From: Pseudomonas nicosulfuronedens | GTDB taxonomy: Bacteria; Pseudomonadota; Gammaproteobacteria; Pseudomonadales; Pseudomonadaceae | Length of the DNA stretch: 64,000 bases | NCBI RefSeq assembly: GCF_005877905.1 | Contig: NZ_SWDV01000013.1 | Coordinates: 62,001 to 126,000, forward strand | Direction of reading: 5' to 3' | Shown: one piece after another, positions 45,809-54,969 of the stretch | Layout: each line of letters opens with the position of its first letter | How positions within the stretch are numbered: the stretch's first letter is position 1 | Program-made: the position numbers and the translations under genes | The notes under the pieces: generated by a model | Told to the model about the DNA's origin: nothing | Databases searched by the model: none | Seen by the model: the letters and a program-made list of their open reading frames with translations, nothing else

Positions 45809-46897
45809 TCAGGCTCGGTCGCGGCTCTGGATGTTCCAGTGTTCGGAGGTGCTGGCGAGCTTTTCCGACAGCATCTCCACTTGTTCATAGAGACGCAGGG
45901 TGAGCCAGTAGAAGCCCTGTTTCTCGAAGGAGTCGGTCAGGTTGTGTGGCCGTGCGGGCAGGTTCTCCAGGCCCTGGCAGGCCTGCACCAGCTTGCTGGT
46001 ACGACTGAACTTCAAGGCGTGGGCCGATTGCAGCAGCAGGCGGCCGATGATCTGCCGGTGCGTGTCGAGGCTGGTCGGCACCGGTTCTATCTCCCCGGCC
46101 TCGGCGGCGAACTGCCGTGAGGCAATCAGTGATTCCAGGGTGCCCATGATGGCGCGGTGGATGCGCTGGAGCATTTCCAGCTCACGCAGCGGCATGCCCG
46201 TCTCCCGCGACACTGGCCCCAGATGGGCTCGCGAAGCCACGAGGCGATGGTCCAGTTCCTCCAGCTGGCGGGCGAAGTGTTCGGGCGTGAAGTCGTGGTT
46301 GGACGACAACTGCCCATACATCCGTGCGCAGGCGCGCAGGTTGTCGGAGAGCAGGTAGCGCCAGACATAGACTGCCCGCAACGGGTAGATCTGCGAGAAC
46401 AGCAGTGCCACCGCGACGCCGATCAGCACATTGGCCGAGCGCCATAGTCCTTCGGTGAACCCCGTCTCGCCGGGGCCGGCGACAATGCACATGGTGATCC
46501 CCGCCAGCAGCGCGACGTAGCCGGGTCGGCGAATCGCATAGAACGCCGAGGCCGCGCCCAGTACCGACATCACCAGAAAAGTCAGCGTGAGCGAGCGGGT
46601 ACCGTCGTAAACCGCGATCACACAGAGCCCCAGAACCGCCCCCACCAGGGTGCCGATCACCCGCTCGTAGGATTTGCCGCGAATCGTTCCCTGGTGGACC
46701 AGGCCACCCATGACCACCAGCACTGTCACCGAGGCCCACAGACCGTGGGGCAGCTTGAGCGCGCTGGTGATCAGCATCGAGGCGAGGAGGGCGAGGCCGA
46801 CTCGTACGCAGTGGATCCAGGCGGCGTAGCGATAGCGGGTATAAGGATTGGCCAGGCGGCGGAAGGGCAGGCTGAGGATCGAGGGTTGCTTCGCCAA
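45809..46897 (-). CDS. FUSC-family inner-membrane protein
   Basis: This 362-residue membrane protein has an N-terminal set of about six hydrophobic segments (residues about 25-170) with the FUSC-type motif KSYERVIGTLVGAVLGL, followed by a soluble helical C-terminal half. It resembles YccS/AaeB-like proteins, some of which export aromatic acids, but the family is mostly uncharacterised and is not proven to be a pump by itself. No membrane-fusion partner gene lies next to it. It is divergent from the MHYT gene at 47129. Confidence 0.85.
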   Translation of the reverse strand: MAKQPSILSLPFRRLANPYTRYRYAAWIHCVRVGLALLASMLITSALKLPHGLWASVTVLVVMGGLVHQGTIRGKSYERVIGTLVGAVLGLCVIAVYDGTRSLTLTFLVMSVLGAASAFYAIRRPGYVALLAGITMCIVAGPGETGFTEGLWRSANVLIGVAVALLFSQIYPLRAVYVWRYLLSDNLRACARMYGQLSSNHDFTPEHFARQLEELDHRLVASRAHLGPVSRETGMPLRELEMLQRIHRAIMGTLESLIASRQFAAEAGEIEPVPTSLDTHRQIIGRLLLQSAHALKFSRTSKLVQACQGLENLPARPHNLTDSFEKQGFYWLTLRLYEQVEMLSEKLASTSEHWNIQSRDRA

Positions 46898-47128
46898 GGG
46901 TGGCTCCGATGGTGATGGTCAGGGAAAGGGTAGCCGTTTCGGCCGGAATGGACCTGTGGTGGATCATGCCCGCGTCCCGCTGAACGGCCTCAAGGCGGCT
47001 GCGGGCACGCCGATAGAAAATCCACCGGAAGCGCTGGTTCCGCTTCATCGATCTTCGCTAGAATCCCGGACTTTTGCGCGCAGGGACCGCGTGCGCCCAT
47101 CAGCGCCCGAGTGCATCAGAGAGCCCCC

Positions 47129-49192
47129 ATGCTTGCCGGTAGTTACGATCCCGCCCTTGTCCTGATTTCGCTGTGCGTCGCCATGCTGGCGTCCTACACC
47201 GCGCTGGACCTGGCCGGGCGCATCGCGACCACCCGCGGCTGGCCGGTGCTGCTGTGGATCGGCGGCGGCGGGGTGGCCATGGGCATCGGCGTGTGGTCGA
47301 TGCACTTCATCGGCATGCTCGCCTTCAGCCTGCCGATCCCGCTGGGTTATGACCTCACCCTGACCCTGTTGTCGCTGGCCATCGCCGTGCTCAGTTCAGG
47401 GTTCGCCCTGGCGCTGGTCAGCCAGGACCGTCTGCCGCTCTGGCATCTGCTCTGTGGCGCGCTGGCCATGGGGGCCGGGATCAGCTGCATGCACTACCTG
47501 GGCATGTACGCGATGCTCATGCAGCCGGGCATCGACTATGACCCGACGTTGTTCGGGCTTTCCCTGGTGATTGCCGTGGCGGCTTCCGGCGCCGCGTTAT
47601 GGATTGCCTTCCAGCTGCGTCACAACACGCCCTATGTGCGCCTGGCCCGGGCCGGCGCAGCGCTGGTGATGGGCGTGGCCATCGTCGGCATGCATTACAC
47701 CGGCATGGCCGCCGCGCGTTTCCCCGAGGGCAGCTTCTGCGGCGCGTCACCCAGTGGCCTGGACAGTGACTGGCTGGCGCTACTGATCATCATCGTCACC
47801 CTGGCGGTGATCGGCATCGCGCTGCTCACCTCGGTACTGGACGCACGCCTGGAGTCGCGCACGGCGCAGCTCACCTCGTCGCTGGCGCAGGCCAACCAGG
47901 AGCTGACCCAGCTTGCCCTGCACGACAACCTCACGCGCCTGCCCAACCGCGTCCTGCTGGAGGATCGCATCGAGCAGATGATCGGCAAGGTGCAGCGTAG
48001 CGGCGGGCATTTCGCGCTGATGTTCCTCGACCTCGACGGCTTCAAGCCGGTCAACGACGCTTTCGGCCACCATGTTGGCGACCTGTTGCTCAAGGCCGTG
48101 GCCCAGCGCCTGCGCGACAGCCTGCGCAGCGAAGACACGGTGGCACGCATCGGCGGCGACGAGTTCGTGGTACTCGCCGAACTGGCCGAAGCCGAGGATG
48201 CGGTGACCGTCGCCAGCCAGCAGGTCAACCTGCTGGCGCAGCCGTTCCAGGTGGCCGGGCAGGAGCTGCGCATCGCCGCCAGTATCGGCATCACGCTGTA
48301 TCCGGGCGACGGTTCCACCCAGCAGGAACTGCTGCGCAACGCCGACGCGGCGATGTACCACGCCAAGGGCAACGGCAAGAACGGCTACAGCTTCTTCGAG
48401 CAGTCGATGAACACCAACGCGCGCAACCACCTGCAGTTGCTGCACGACCTGCGCGCGGCGCTGGATCGCCGCGAGTTCACCCTGCATTACCAGCCCAAGT
48501 TCGCCGCCAGCGGCGAGCCCATCGGCGCCGAGGCGCTCCTGCGCTGGCAGCACCCGCAGCGCGGGCTGATGATGCCTGACACCTTCATCGCTTTGGCCGA
48601 GCGAACCGGGCTGATCATCCCCATCGGCGACTGGGTGCTGGATGAGGCCTGCCGGCAGATGCGCGAGTGGTACCTGCAGGGCCACGAAAGTTGGCGGGTA
48701 GCGGTGAACCTCTCGGCGCTGCAGTTCTGCCATGCCGCCCTGGTGCAGTCGGTGGCCGACGCGCTGCAGCGCCACCAGTTGCCGGCGCGCTGCCTGACCC
48801 TGGAGATCACCGAGACCACGGCGATGCGCGATGCCGATTCCAGCCTGGAGATCCTCGGCAAACTGTCGGACATGGGCGTGGACCTGTCCATCGACGACTT
48901 CGGCACCGGCTACTCCAGCCTGCTGTACCTCAAGCGCCTGCCGGCCAACGAGCTGAAGATCGACCGCGGGTTCGTCCGCGACCTGGAGCAGGACAGCGAC
49001 GACGCCGCCATCGTCTCGGCCATCGTTGCCCTGGGCCAGGCGCTGGACCTGCGGATCGTTGCCGAGGGGGTAGAAACCTCCGGACAGCAGAACTTCCTCA
49101 CCCGCCTGGGGTGCGATTCGCTGCAAGGCTTCCTGTTAGGCAAGCCGGTGCCGGCCGAGCAATTCCTCGAACGTCTCAGCGTGCCGGTGTAG
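47129..49192 (+). CDS. mucR: MHYT-GGDEF-EAL c-di-GMP signalling protein (MucR-like)
   Basis: This 687-residue membrane protein has an MHYT sensor (MHFIGM, MHYLGM, MHYTGM; about residues 1-230), a GGDEF domain with intact RIGGDEFVVL and a RxxD I-site (RSED five residues before GGDEF), and an EAL domain with EALLRW, EITETT, DDFGTGYSS and AEGVET. Both enzyme halves look active. MHYT domains are thought to bind copper and sense O2, CO or NO. The domain order and length resemble P. aeruginosa MucR (alginate-linked). NbdA is longer with a degenerate AGDEF, so MucR fits better. The ATG at 47129 is chosen over GTG 47111. Confidence 0.85.
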   Translation: MLAGSYDPALVLISLCVAMLASYTALDLAGRIATTRGWPVLLWIGGGGVAMGIGVWSMHFIGMLAFSLPIPLGYDLTLTLLSLAIAVLSSGFALALVSQDRLPLWHLLCGALAMGAGISCMHYLGMYAMLMQPGIDYDPTLFGLSLVIAVAASGAALWIAFQLRHNTPYVRLARAGAALVMGVAIVGMHYTGMAAARFPEGSFCGASPSGLDSDWLALLIIIVTLAVIGIALLTSVLDARLESRTAQLTSSLAQANQELTQLALHDNLTRLPNRVLLEDRIEQMIGKVQRSGGHFALMFLDLDGFKPVNDAFGHHVGDLLLKAVAQRLRDSLRSEDTVARIGGDEFVVLAELAEAEDAVTVASQQVNLLAQPFQVAGQELRIAASIGITLYPGDGSTQQELLRNADAAMYHAKGNGKNGYSFFEQSMNTNARNHLQLLHDLRAALDRREFTLHYQPKFAASGEPIGAEALLRWQHPQRGLMMPDTFIALAERTGLIIPIGDWVLDEACRQMREWYLQGHESWRVAVNLSALQFCHAALVQSVADALQRHQLPARCLTLEITETTAMRDADSSLEILGKLSDMGVDLSIDDFGTGYSSLLYLKRLPANELKIDRGFVRDLEQDSDDAAIVSAIVALGQALDLRIVAEGVETSGQQNFLTRLGCDSLQGFLLGKPVPAEQFLERLSVPV

Positions 49193-50042
49193 TCGCGGCC
49201 AGCTGCGCGCACAGCTCGCGCAGTTGCTCACACAGGCTGCGTCCGGCGCTGCCCAGCTCCGGACGGGCGTAGAGCGCCAGTTCCAGTCCCTCGATGGGGG
49301 CAAAACCGTCCTCGACGGTCAGCACACGGTGGCCTTCGTGACGACCGCGCAGGGGCAGCAGGCTGACGCCCATGCCCGCCGCCACCGCCGCCGACAGGCT
49401 TGCCAGGCTGGCGCTGCTGTAGCTGATGCGCCAGCGCCGACCGCTGGCCTCCAGGGCGTGGATCATCTCCTGGCGATACAGCGCTCCCAGCGGGAACACC
49501 ACCAGCGGCAGCGGGTCGCGGGCGGCGGCGGGGGTGGTGGCGCTGTCCTGCCAAGCCAGCGGTTCGGGCCAGTGGGCGAGGCAGTCGCTGTCCGCGCCCC
49601 ATTGCTTGACCAGCGCCAGGTCCAGCTCGCCGCTGCGGTACTGGCGCAACAGTTCCTGGCTGAGGCCGCTGGATACCTCCAGGCGCAGCCTCGGACGTTC
49701 GGCGCTGAAGGCCGCGAGCAGCGGCATCATTCGTTCGCCGGCAAAATCTTCCGGCATCCCCAGGCGCAGCACGCCCTCGCTGTGCTCGCTGCTCAGTGCC
49801 TCGCGCGCTTCCGAGCCCAGTTCGAGGATGCGTCGCGCATAACCCAGCAGCCGTTCGCCCTGCTCGGTGGGCAGCACCTGGCGCTGACTGCGGTCCAGTA
49901 GACGGCAGTCCAGGCTCTGCTCCAGGCGCAGGATCTGCTGGCTCACCGTGGATTGGGTCAGGTGCAGCAGTTCCGCGGCGCGGGTGAAGTTGCCGGCGTC
50001 CACCACCATCACGAAGCTGCGCAGCAGGTTGGGATCAAGCAT
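49176..50042 (-). CDS. LysR-family transcriptional regulator
   Basis: This 288-residue LysR protein has an N-terminal HTH (SFVMVVDAGNFTRAAELLHLTQSTVSQQILRLEQ). The ATG at 50042 is preferred over GTG 50054 because GGAAA lies 7 bases upstream. Its 3' end overlaps the convergent c-di-GMP gene by 17 bases. It is divergent from the ankyrin-deaminase-MFS operon and likely controls it. This cluster matches the remembered order of a LysR, deaminase and MFS near mexT in P. aeruginosa. Confidence 0.88.
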   Translation of the reverse strand: MLDPNLLRSFVMVVDAGNFTRAAELLHLTQSTVSQQILRLEQSLDCRLLDRSQRQVLPTEQGERLLGYARRILELGSEAREALSSEHSEGVLRLGMPEDFAGERMMPLLAAFSAERPRLRLEVSSGLSQELLRQYRSGELDLALVKQWGADSDCLAHWPEPLAWQDSATTPAAARDPLPLVVFPLGALYRQEMIHALEASGRRWRISYSSASLASLSAAVAAGMGVSLLPLRGRHEGHRVLTVEDGFAPIEGLELALYARPELGSAGRSLCEQLRELCAQLAATTPAR

Positions 50043-50166
50043 TCTGATTTCCACTGGAAGTCATGTTTCTATTTAATTTCAGCATAGAACATCCCTTCGT
50101 CATACTGCAGCTGTTCATTTGATCGAGCGAGAGTCGAGGCAAGACAGTCATCACGGGGGAGCGTCC

Positions 50167-50802
50167 ATGGACATGCCGACTATCCAGACCGAGGACGTGC
50201 ACAGCCGCGCCGCTGCAGACGCATTGCTGGCTGCGGCCGGCGAAGGTCACGAAGCCGAGGTCGCGGCGCTGCTCAAGCGCGGTGTGCCAGTGGATGTGAC
50301 CGACGGGCAGGGCAATACGCCGCTGCTGCTGGCCACCGCTCGCAATCGTGCGGAAGTCGCGCGACTGCTGGTCGCCGCTGGCGCCGACGTCAACCGGCAG
50401 AACCGCATCCACGACAGCGCCTACCTGCTGGCCGGTGCGGCGGGGCACCTGGAAATCCTTCAGCTGACCCTGGCCCATGGCGCCGACCTGCGCAGTACCA
50501 ACCGCTATGGCGGCACGGCACTGATTCCGGCGTGCGAGCGCGGCCATGTGGAGGTGGTGGCCACGCTGCTCAAGGCTGGCGTCGATCCCGATCATGTCAA
50601 CAAGCTGGGCTGGACCGGGCTGCTCGAAGCCATCCTGCTCAGCGACGGCGGCCCGCGTCACCAGGCCATCGTGAAACAGCTCATTGAAGCCGGGGCGGAC
50701 CTGAACCTGGCCGACAACGACGGCGTTACGCCGCTGCAACACGCCCGCCAGCGCAACCAGACCACCATTGCCAGGATGCTGGAAGTCGCCGGCGCGCATT
50801 GA
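50167..50802 (+). CDS. Ankyrin-repeat protein
   Basis: This 211-residue protein is made of about five ankyrin repeats (for example GNTPLLLATARNRAEVARLLVAAGADVN and GGTALIPACERGHVEVVATLLKAGVDPD). No signal peptide is seen, so it is cytoplasmic, and the repeats serve protein-protein contact. GGGGGAGCG precedes the ATG at 50167; the frame is open to a TTG at 50119. It heads the operon with a deaminase (25-base gap) and an MFS transporter. Ankyrin proteins of this kind sometimes accompany an enzyme they protect, as AnkB does with catalase; a partner here is guessed to be the deaminase. Confidence 0.87.
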   Translation: MDMPTIQTEDVHSRAAADALLAAAGEGHEAEVAALLKRGVPVDVTDGQGNTPLLLATARNRAEVARLLVAAGADVNRQNRIHDSAYLLAGAAGHLEILQLTLAHGADLRSTNRYGGTALIPACERGHVEVVATLLKAGVDPDHVNKLGWTGLLEAILLSDGGPRHQAIVKQLIEAGADLNLADNDGVTPLQHARQRNQTTIARMLEVAGAH

Positions 50803-50827
50803 TCGAACCGATTCGCTGGAAACTGCC

Positions 50828-51283
50828 ATGTCACACGAAGTCTTCATGCGCGAGGCCCTGCAACTGGCCCGCCACAACATCGAGGCCGGCGGCCGCCCGT
50901 TCGGCGCCGTGCTGGTCAAGGACGGGCGGGTGATCGCCCGCGCCGCAAACTCCATCCACCTGGATTTCGACCCCACCGCCCACGCCGAACTGCTGGCGAT
51001 CCGCCGTGCCTCGGCGGTGCTGGGCATGTCGCGGCTGGACGGCTGCGTGATCTACGCCAGCGGACATCCGTGCCCGATGTGCCTGGCGGCCATGCACCTT
51101 TGTGGCGTGGAGGGCGCCTACTTCGCCTATTCCAACGACGATGGCGAGCCGTTCGGGCTGTCGACTGCCGCCGTGTACCAGCAGATGACCCAGCCGCCGC
51201 AGTGGCAGTCGGTTCCGCTGCGCGCGTTGCGCCCGAGTGGTGAAGAAGGTCTGTACGGTTATTGGCAGGAGCAACGCACGTGA
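50828..51283 (+). CDS. Nucleoside/guanine-type deaminase (CDA fold)
   Basis: This 151-residue zinc deaminase has HAE (H52, E54) and PCPMC (81-85), the metal ligands and proton shuttle of the cytidine/guanine/tRNA adenosine deaminase superfamily. The length and HPCPMCLAAMHLCG suit guanine or cytosine deaminase-like proteins. The stop overlaps the GTG start of the MFS gene. A joint role in uptake or disposal of a nucleobase or analogue is inferred. Confidence 0.87.
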   Translation: MSHEVFMREALQLARHNIEAGGRPFGAVLVKDGRVIARAANSIHLDFDPTAHAELLAIRRASAVLGMSRLDGCVIYASGHPCPMCLAAMHLCGVEGAYFAYSNDDGEPFGLSTAAVYQQMTQPPQWQSVPLRALRPSGEEGLYGYWQEQRT

Positions 51284-52500
51284 GCCGCGGCATGACCCTG
51301 CCGGCGCAGGGCGAAGCGGCGGGGCAGAGCAGCCACGCCGGCTGGATCGGCCTGCTGGTGATCGTCGCGCTGGGCATCAATCTGCGGCCGATCCTCACCT
51401 CCATCGGCCCGCTGCTGGCCGACATCCACGACGCCACCGGCCTGGGCTTCCAGGGCCTGTCGATGCTGACGGTGCTGCCGGTGCTGTGCATGGGCCTGTT
51501 CGCCCTGGGCCTGCCGTGGGTCGGCCCGCGCCTGGGCGAGAGCCGGGGCATGGTGCTCGGCCTGCTGGCCATCGGCGCGGCGTGCTTCTGGCGGCTGCTG
51601 CTGGACAGCGGTTTCGCCCTGATCGCCAGCGCGGTGCTGGCGGGCTGTGGCGTAGCGGTGATCCAGGCGTTCGTGCCCGGCGTGATCAAGCGCTGGTTCC
51701 CGCACAAGGTGCCGTCGGCCATGGGCCTGTACTCGGCATCGTTGATGGCTGGCGGCGGTAGTGCAGCGGTGTTGGCGCCGGTGGTATCGGAACACTTCCA
51801 TCGCTGGCAGGACGGCCTCGGTGCCTGGCTGCTGCTGGCGGTTGTCGGCCTGTTGCTGTGGTCCGTGGCGCGTCCGCGGGAGACGCCTGTGGCCACACCG
51901 CCGCAGCAAAAGGTCCAGCACTATTTCGGCAGCCGCCGCGCCTGGCTGCTGGCCCTGTACTTCGGCCTGATCAATGGCGGCTACACCAGCATGGTGGCCT
52001 GGCTGCCGGTGTACTACCGCCAGCTCGGCTGGACGGCCCAGGCCAGCGGCCAATTGATCGGCCTGATGACGATCTTTCAGGTGATCGCCGCGCTGACCAT
52101 CCCGCTGTTGATCCGCCGTTCGCTGGATCGTCGTGGCTGGCTGTGCCTGTGCCTGCTGATCCAGCTTACCGGGTTCATCGGGCTGATCTCGGCGCCGCTG
52201 CACCTGCCGGGTCTGTGGGTGGCGCTGATTGGCTACGGTCTGGGCGCCTGCTTCGCCCTGAGCCTGACCCTGACCCTGGACCACCTCGCCGACGCCGGCG
52301 CGGCCGGGCGCCTGGCGGCCTTCGTGCAGGGCATCGGCTTCATCGTCACCGGCATCGTGCCCTACGTCACCGGCGCTCTGCGCGACAGCACTGGCAGCTT
52401 CCAGGCTTCCTGGATCCTGCTGGCGGTGTCGGTGGTGCTGATGCTGGGCGTGACCCTGCGCTTCTCGCCCAGAGGGTATGCGCGGGCAATGGGGAAATAG
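51280..52500 (+). CDS. MFS transporter (CynX/NimT family)
   Basis: This 406-residue transporter has about twelve hydrophobic segments and a motif ALGINLRPILTSIGPLL near the start, which is typical of the CynX/NimT (cyanate, 2-nitroimidazole) group. The GTG at 51280 is chosen because it overlaps the deaminase stop (GTGA) and AGGAG lies 8 bases before it; ATG 51292 is the alternative. It probably carries a small nitrogen compound connected with the deaminase. Confidence 0.87.
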   Translation: MSRGMTLPAQGEAAGQSSHAGWIGLLVIVALGINLRPILTSIGPLLADIHDATGLGFQGLSMLTVLPVLCMGLFALGLPWVGPRLGESRGMVLGLLAIGAACFWRLLLDSGFALIASAVLAGCGVAVIQAFVPGVIKRWFPHKVPSAMGLYSASLMAGGGSAAVLAPVVSEHFHRWQDGLGAWLLLAVVGLLLWSVARPRETPVATPPQQKVQHYFGSRRAWLLALYFGLINGGYTSMVAWLPVYYRQLGWTAQASGQLIGLMTIFQVIAALTIPLLIRRSLDRRGWLCLCLLIQLTGFIGLISAPLHLPGLWVALIGYGLGACFALSLTLTLDHLADAGAAGRLAAFVQGIGFIVTGIVPYVTGALRDSTGSFQASWILLAVSVVLMLGVTLRFSPRGYARAMGK

Positions 52501-52527
52501 GCGAAATTCTGCGTTGTCGGATGCCAA

Positions 52528-52774
52528 TCGCGGACGGAGTCCGCTCCCACGCAGGCCTTGAGCTGTCGTAGGAGCAACTGTTTGCTTCAGGTAAGTCCGT
52601 GCCAGCGCCTTTCCCTCACCCCAGCCCTCTCCCAGGGGGAGAGGGAGCCGCCCGTGCCGGCGGACATCAAGATTTCATCCTGCACCGAACAGTCCCCTCT
52701 CCCCCTGGGAGAGGGTTAGGGTGAGGGCTGATCCGAGTACAGGACTGTCGGGTAGGAGCGGACTTTGTCCGCGA
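52528..52774. repeat. Nested REP-type repeats (families B and E)
   Basis: Family-B copies at 52528-52550 and 52752-52774 face each other. Inside them is a second inverted pair (family E, CCCTCTCCC type): 33 bases at 52613-52645 and 33 at 52695-52727 that match in 31 positions. The gap 52501-52797 is filled by this nested hairpin. A short GTAGGAGCAACTG at 52567 looks like another partial copy. Confidence 0.8.
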
Positions 52775-52797
52775 TCGTTTTCAGGCGAGTGAGAGGG

Positions 52798-52998
52798 TCA
52801 GACCGACGTCGCGATATAGATGCGGTAGCCGATGATCGACAGCATGCTCAGCGTGCCGACCCACATCAGGAACACACCCACCGGGCGATGGCGGATGGTG
52901 AAGCCGATGCCCAGCATGAACATGCCGAAGACGATGATGCCGAGGGTGATGAAGAGGGACGTGGGGTCCAGCGGGATGAAATGAGCAGTGGCGTCCAC
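52798..52998 (-). CDS. Small membrane protein of 66 residues
   Basis: The protein has two hydrophobic segments (SLFITLGIIVFGMFMLGIGF and VGVFLMWVGTLSMLSIIGY) joined by the basic loop TIRHRPV, a two-helix inner-membrane protein. The start is a GTG (52998) with a weak Shine-Dalgarno. No known domain is recognised. It is conserved in my memory among pseudomonads near mexT, but that is not checked. Confidence 0.62.
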   Translation of the reverse strand: MDATAHFIPLDPTSLFITLGIIVFGMFMLGIGFTIRHRPVGVFLMWVGTLSMLSIIGYRIYIATSV

Positions 52999-53115
52999 GG
53001 TGAGTCCTTGTCTGAAAGGTCCGATATAGAGAGTCTAGGCCAGAGTAGGACCGAACTCCTTTGATCCCTGGCAAGTCGGCCCGGATCATAGCGGCCCGGG
53101 ACGCTCAGCCCAAGC

Positions 53116-53310
53116 TCAGCTCTCCAGCAGAAGTCTGCCCTTGCCCGTGAGGGCGAGTTGCAGGCCGTGCAGTTCGGTGAATCCGAGGTGTACCAGCAGC
53201 CGTTTCAAGTGAGGGTGGATGACGTCGCCGCGCCTGACGCCGAGGAGAAGTTGGCACAGCTCGGTGTCGCGGGAGGGGGTTGGACTTCTCTCGACCTCGT
53301 TGTTGAGCAC
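53116..53310 (-). CDS. Hypothetical 64-residue protein, winged-helix-like C-terminal half
   Basis: The product starts at GTG 53310 with GGGAAG about 10 bases upstream. Its second half, HPHLKRLLVHLGFTELHGLQLALTGKGRLLLES, looks like the last helix and wing of a winged-helix domain. An alternative frame (53105-53332) is arginine/proline-rich and less credible. No function is assigned. Confidence 0.5.
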   Translation of the reverse strand: MLNNEVERSPTPSRDTELCQLLLGVRRGDVIHPHLKRLLVHLGFTELHGLQLALTGKGRLLLES

Positions 53311-53472
53311 GGAGCGGGCTTCCCTGATTCATGACGTCAGTGAATTCTGAATTCGATCTGGGTTCAGCTTATTTTCGATTGCTATCAGAAAATACTGATC
53401 AGAATCTAAGTATCTGACAGATTCCGGAACATGTGTGCCAATAGCTAGGAGTCGCCAGTGTGCCGCGGGCAT

Positions 53473-53510
53473 AAAAAAGCCCCGCGGTCCGGAGCGTCAG
53501 ACCGCAGGGC
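53473..53510 (-). terminator. Rho-independent terminator of mexEF-oprN
   Basis: In the operon direction, GCCCTGCGGTC and GACCGCGGGGC (one mismatch) form the stem, followed by a run of six T. It lies about 40 bases past the oprN stop. A second perfect hairpin, CGGTCGAGA-GAT-TCTCGACCG at 53516-53536, precedes it. Confidence 0.88.
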
Positions 53511-53547
53511 CAGAACGGTCGAGAGATTCTCGACCGGGGAGGACCGA

Positions 53548-54969
53548 TCAGGCCGCCGGTGTCGGCTGCCAGCCGCCGCCGAGGGCCTTGTAGATCGCCA
53601 CGATGCCGCGATACACGTCGACTTCCGCCAGCGCCTGGGCGTCTTCGGCGGCGAGTTGCTCGCGTTCGGCGTCCAGCAGGTTGAGGAAGTCCACGGTGCC
53701 CTCGCGGTATTGCAGGCCGGCCTGTTGCGCGGCGTTGCGGCTGGCTTCGGACTGGCGCACCAGCGACACCAGGCGCTGTTGGCGCTTGCCGTAGTCGCTG
53801 AAGGCGTTCGACGACTCCTCCAGGGCCAGCAGGACCTGCTGCTCGTAGGTCGCCAGGGCACCGTCGGCATCGGCCTTGGAGGCGCGCAGGCGAGCCCGCA
53901 CGCTGCCCAGGTCGAAGGCCGCCCAGGTGATGCTCGGGGCGACGCCCCAGGCGCTGGCGGCGGACGAGCCGATCTGCGAGCCACGGCCGGCGGTGTAGCC
54001 CAGGAAGCCGCCGAGGCTGACCTTCGGGAACAGGTCGGCGGTGGCTACGCCGACGTCTGCGGTCGCAGCGGCCAGGCGGCGTTCGGCAGAGGCGACGTCA
54101 GGACGGCGACGCAACAGCTCGCCCGGATCGCCGATGGGCAGCGCCTTGGCGATGGCCGGCAGTTTCTTCGGCGACAGGTCCACGCTCAGCGCGTCCGGGC
54201 GCTGGCCGAGGAGGGTGGCGATGCGGTTGCGCTGGCGCACCTCTTCAGCTTGCAGTTGCGGCACGCTGGCTTCGGTGGAAGCCAGGCGCGCTTCGGCGCG
54301 TTGCACGTCCAGCTCGCTGCCAACGCCGGCGTCGCGCAGCTGGATGGTCAGGTCGCGGGACTCGCGCTGGTTGTCCAGGTTGCTCTTGGCGATGCTTTCA
54401 CGCAGCTGCGCTCCACGCAGTTGCCCGTAGGCATCGGCCAGCTCGGCGATCAGGCTGACCTGCAGCTGTTGCAGGTCGGCGACTATGGCTTCGCTCTGTG
54501 CGTCGCTGGATTCCAGCTGGCGGCGCACGCGGCCGAACAGGTCGACCTCCCAGATCATGTCCAGGCCCAGGTCGTAGCGCTCCTGGTTCACCCGGTCCTC
54601 GGTCTGGCCGGGCACCTGGCCCTTGCCGACCTGGCCTTCGGCGCGGCTGGTGACCGTGGGGAAGCGGTCATTAGCCACGTCGTCGCGGATGGCCCGCGAA
54701 GCCAGCACGCGGGCATAGGCCACGCGCAGCTCACGGTTTTCCTTGAGCGACTGCTCGACCAGCTGGGTCAGCACGGGGTCGTCGAACTGCTTCCACCAGG
54801 CGTCTTCGAAGCGATTGCGGTCGTAGTTCTGCGCCTGGGCATTGCTGTCCAGTCGGGCCGGCGCGGTGTCCGGCTTCTGGTAGTCGGGGCCGACCATGCA
54901 CGCGCTGAGGGCCAGCGCGAGCAGGGAGGGGACGAACAGTTTCACGGCACTCATGTTGATGGCGCTCAT
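53548..54969 (-). CDS. oprN: Outer-membrane efflux channel OprN
   Basis: This 473-residue lipoprotein channel of the OprM/NodT family has a signal peptide and lipobox LSAC (cysteine 24). It has two outer membrane efflux repeats, the second with [32 protein letters not shown]. It completes the MexE-MexF-OprN pump, which exports chloramphenicol, fluoroquinolones, trimethoprim and quinolone signal precursors in P. aeruginosa. Start 54969 overlaps the mexF stop (ATGA); the internal ATG 54954 has no ribosome binding site. Confidence 0.92.
   Translation of the reverse strand: MSAINMSAVKLFVPSLLALALSACMVGPDYQKPDTAPARLDSNAQAQNYDRNRFEDAWWKQFDDPVLTQLVEQSLKENRELRVAYARVLASRAIRDDVANDRFPTVTSRAEGQVGKGQVPGQTEDRVNQERYDLGLDMIWEVDLFGRVRRQLESSDAQSEAIVADLQQLQVSLIAELADAYGQLRGAQLRESIAKSNLDNQRESRDLTIQLRDAGVGSELDVQRAEARLASTEASVPQLQAEEVRQRNRIATLLGQRPDALSVDLSPKKLPAIAKALPIGDPGELLRRRPDVASAERRLAAATADVGVATADLFPKVSLGGFLGYTAGRGSQIGSSAASAWGVAPSITWAAFDLGSVRARLRASKADADGALATYEQQVLLALEESSNAFSDYGKRQQRLVSLVRQSEASRNAAQQAGLQYREGTVDFLNLLDAEREQLAAEDAQALAEVDVYRGIVAIYKALGGGWQPTPAA

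Noticed and set aside
53105..53332. 75-codon minus-strand frame overlapping the small winged-helix-like gene
   Set aside because: Arginine/proline-rich composition typical of a shadow; the alternative frame 53116-53310 looks more protein-like.
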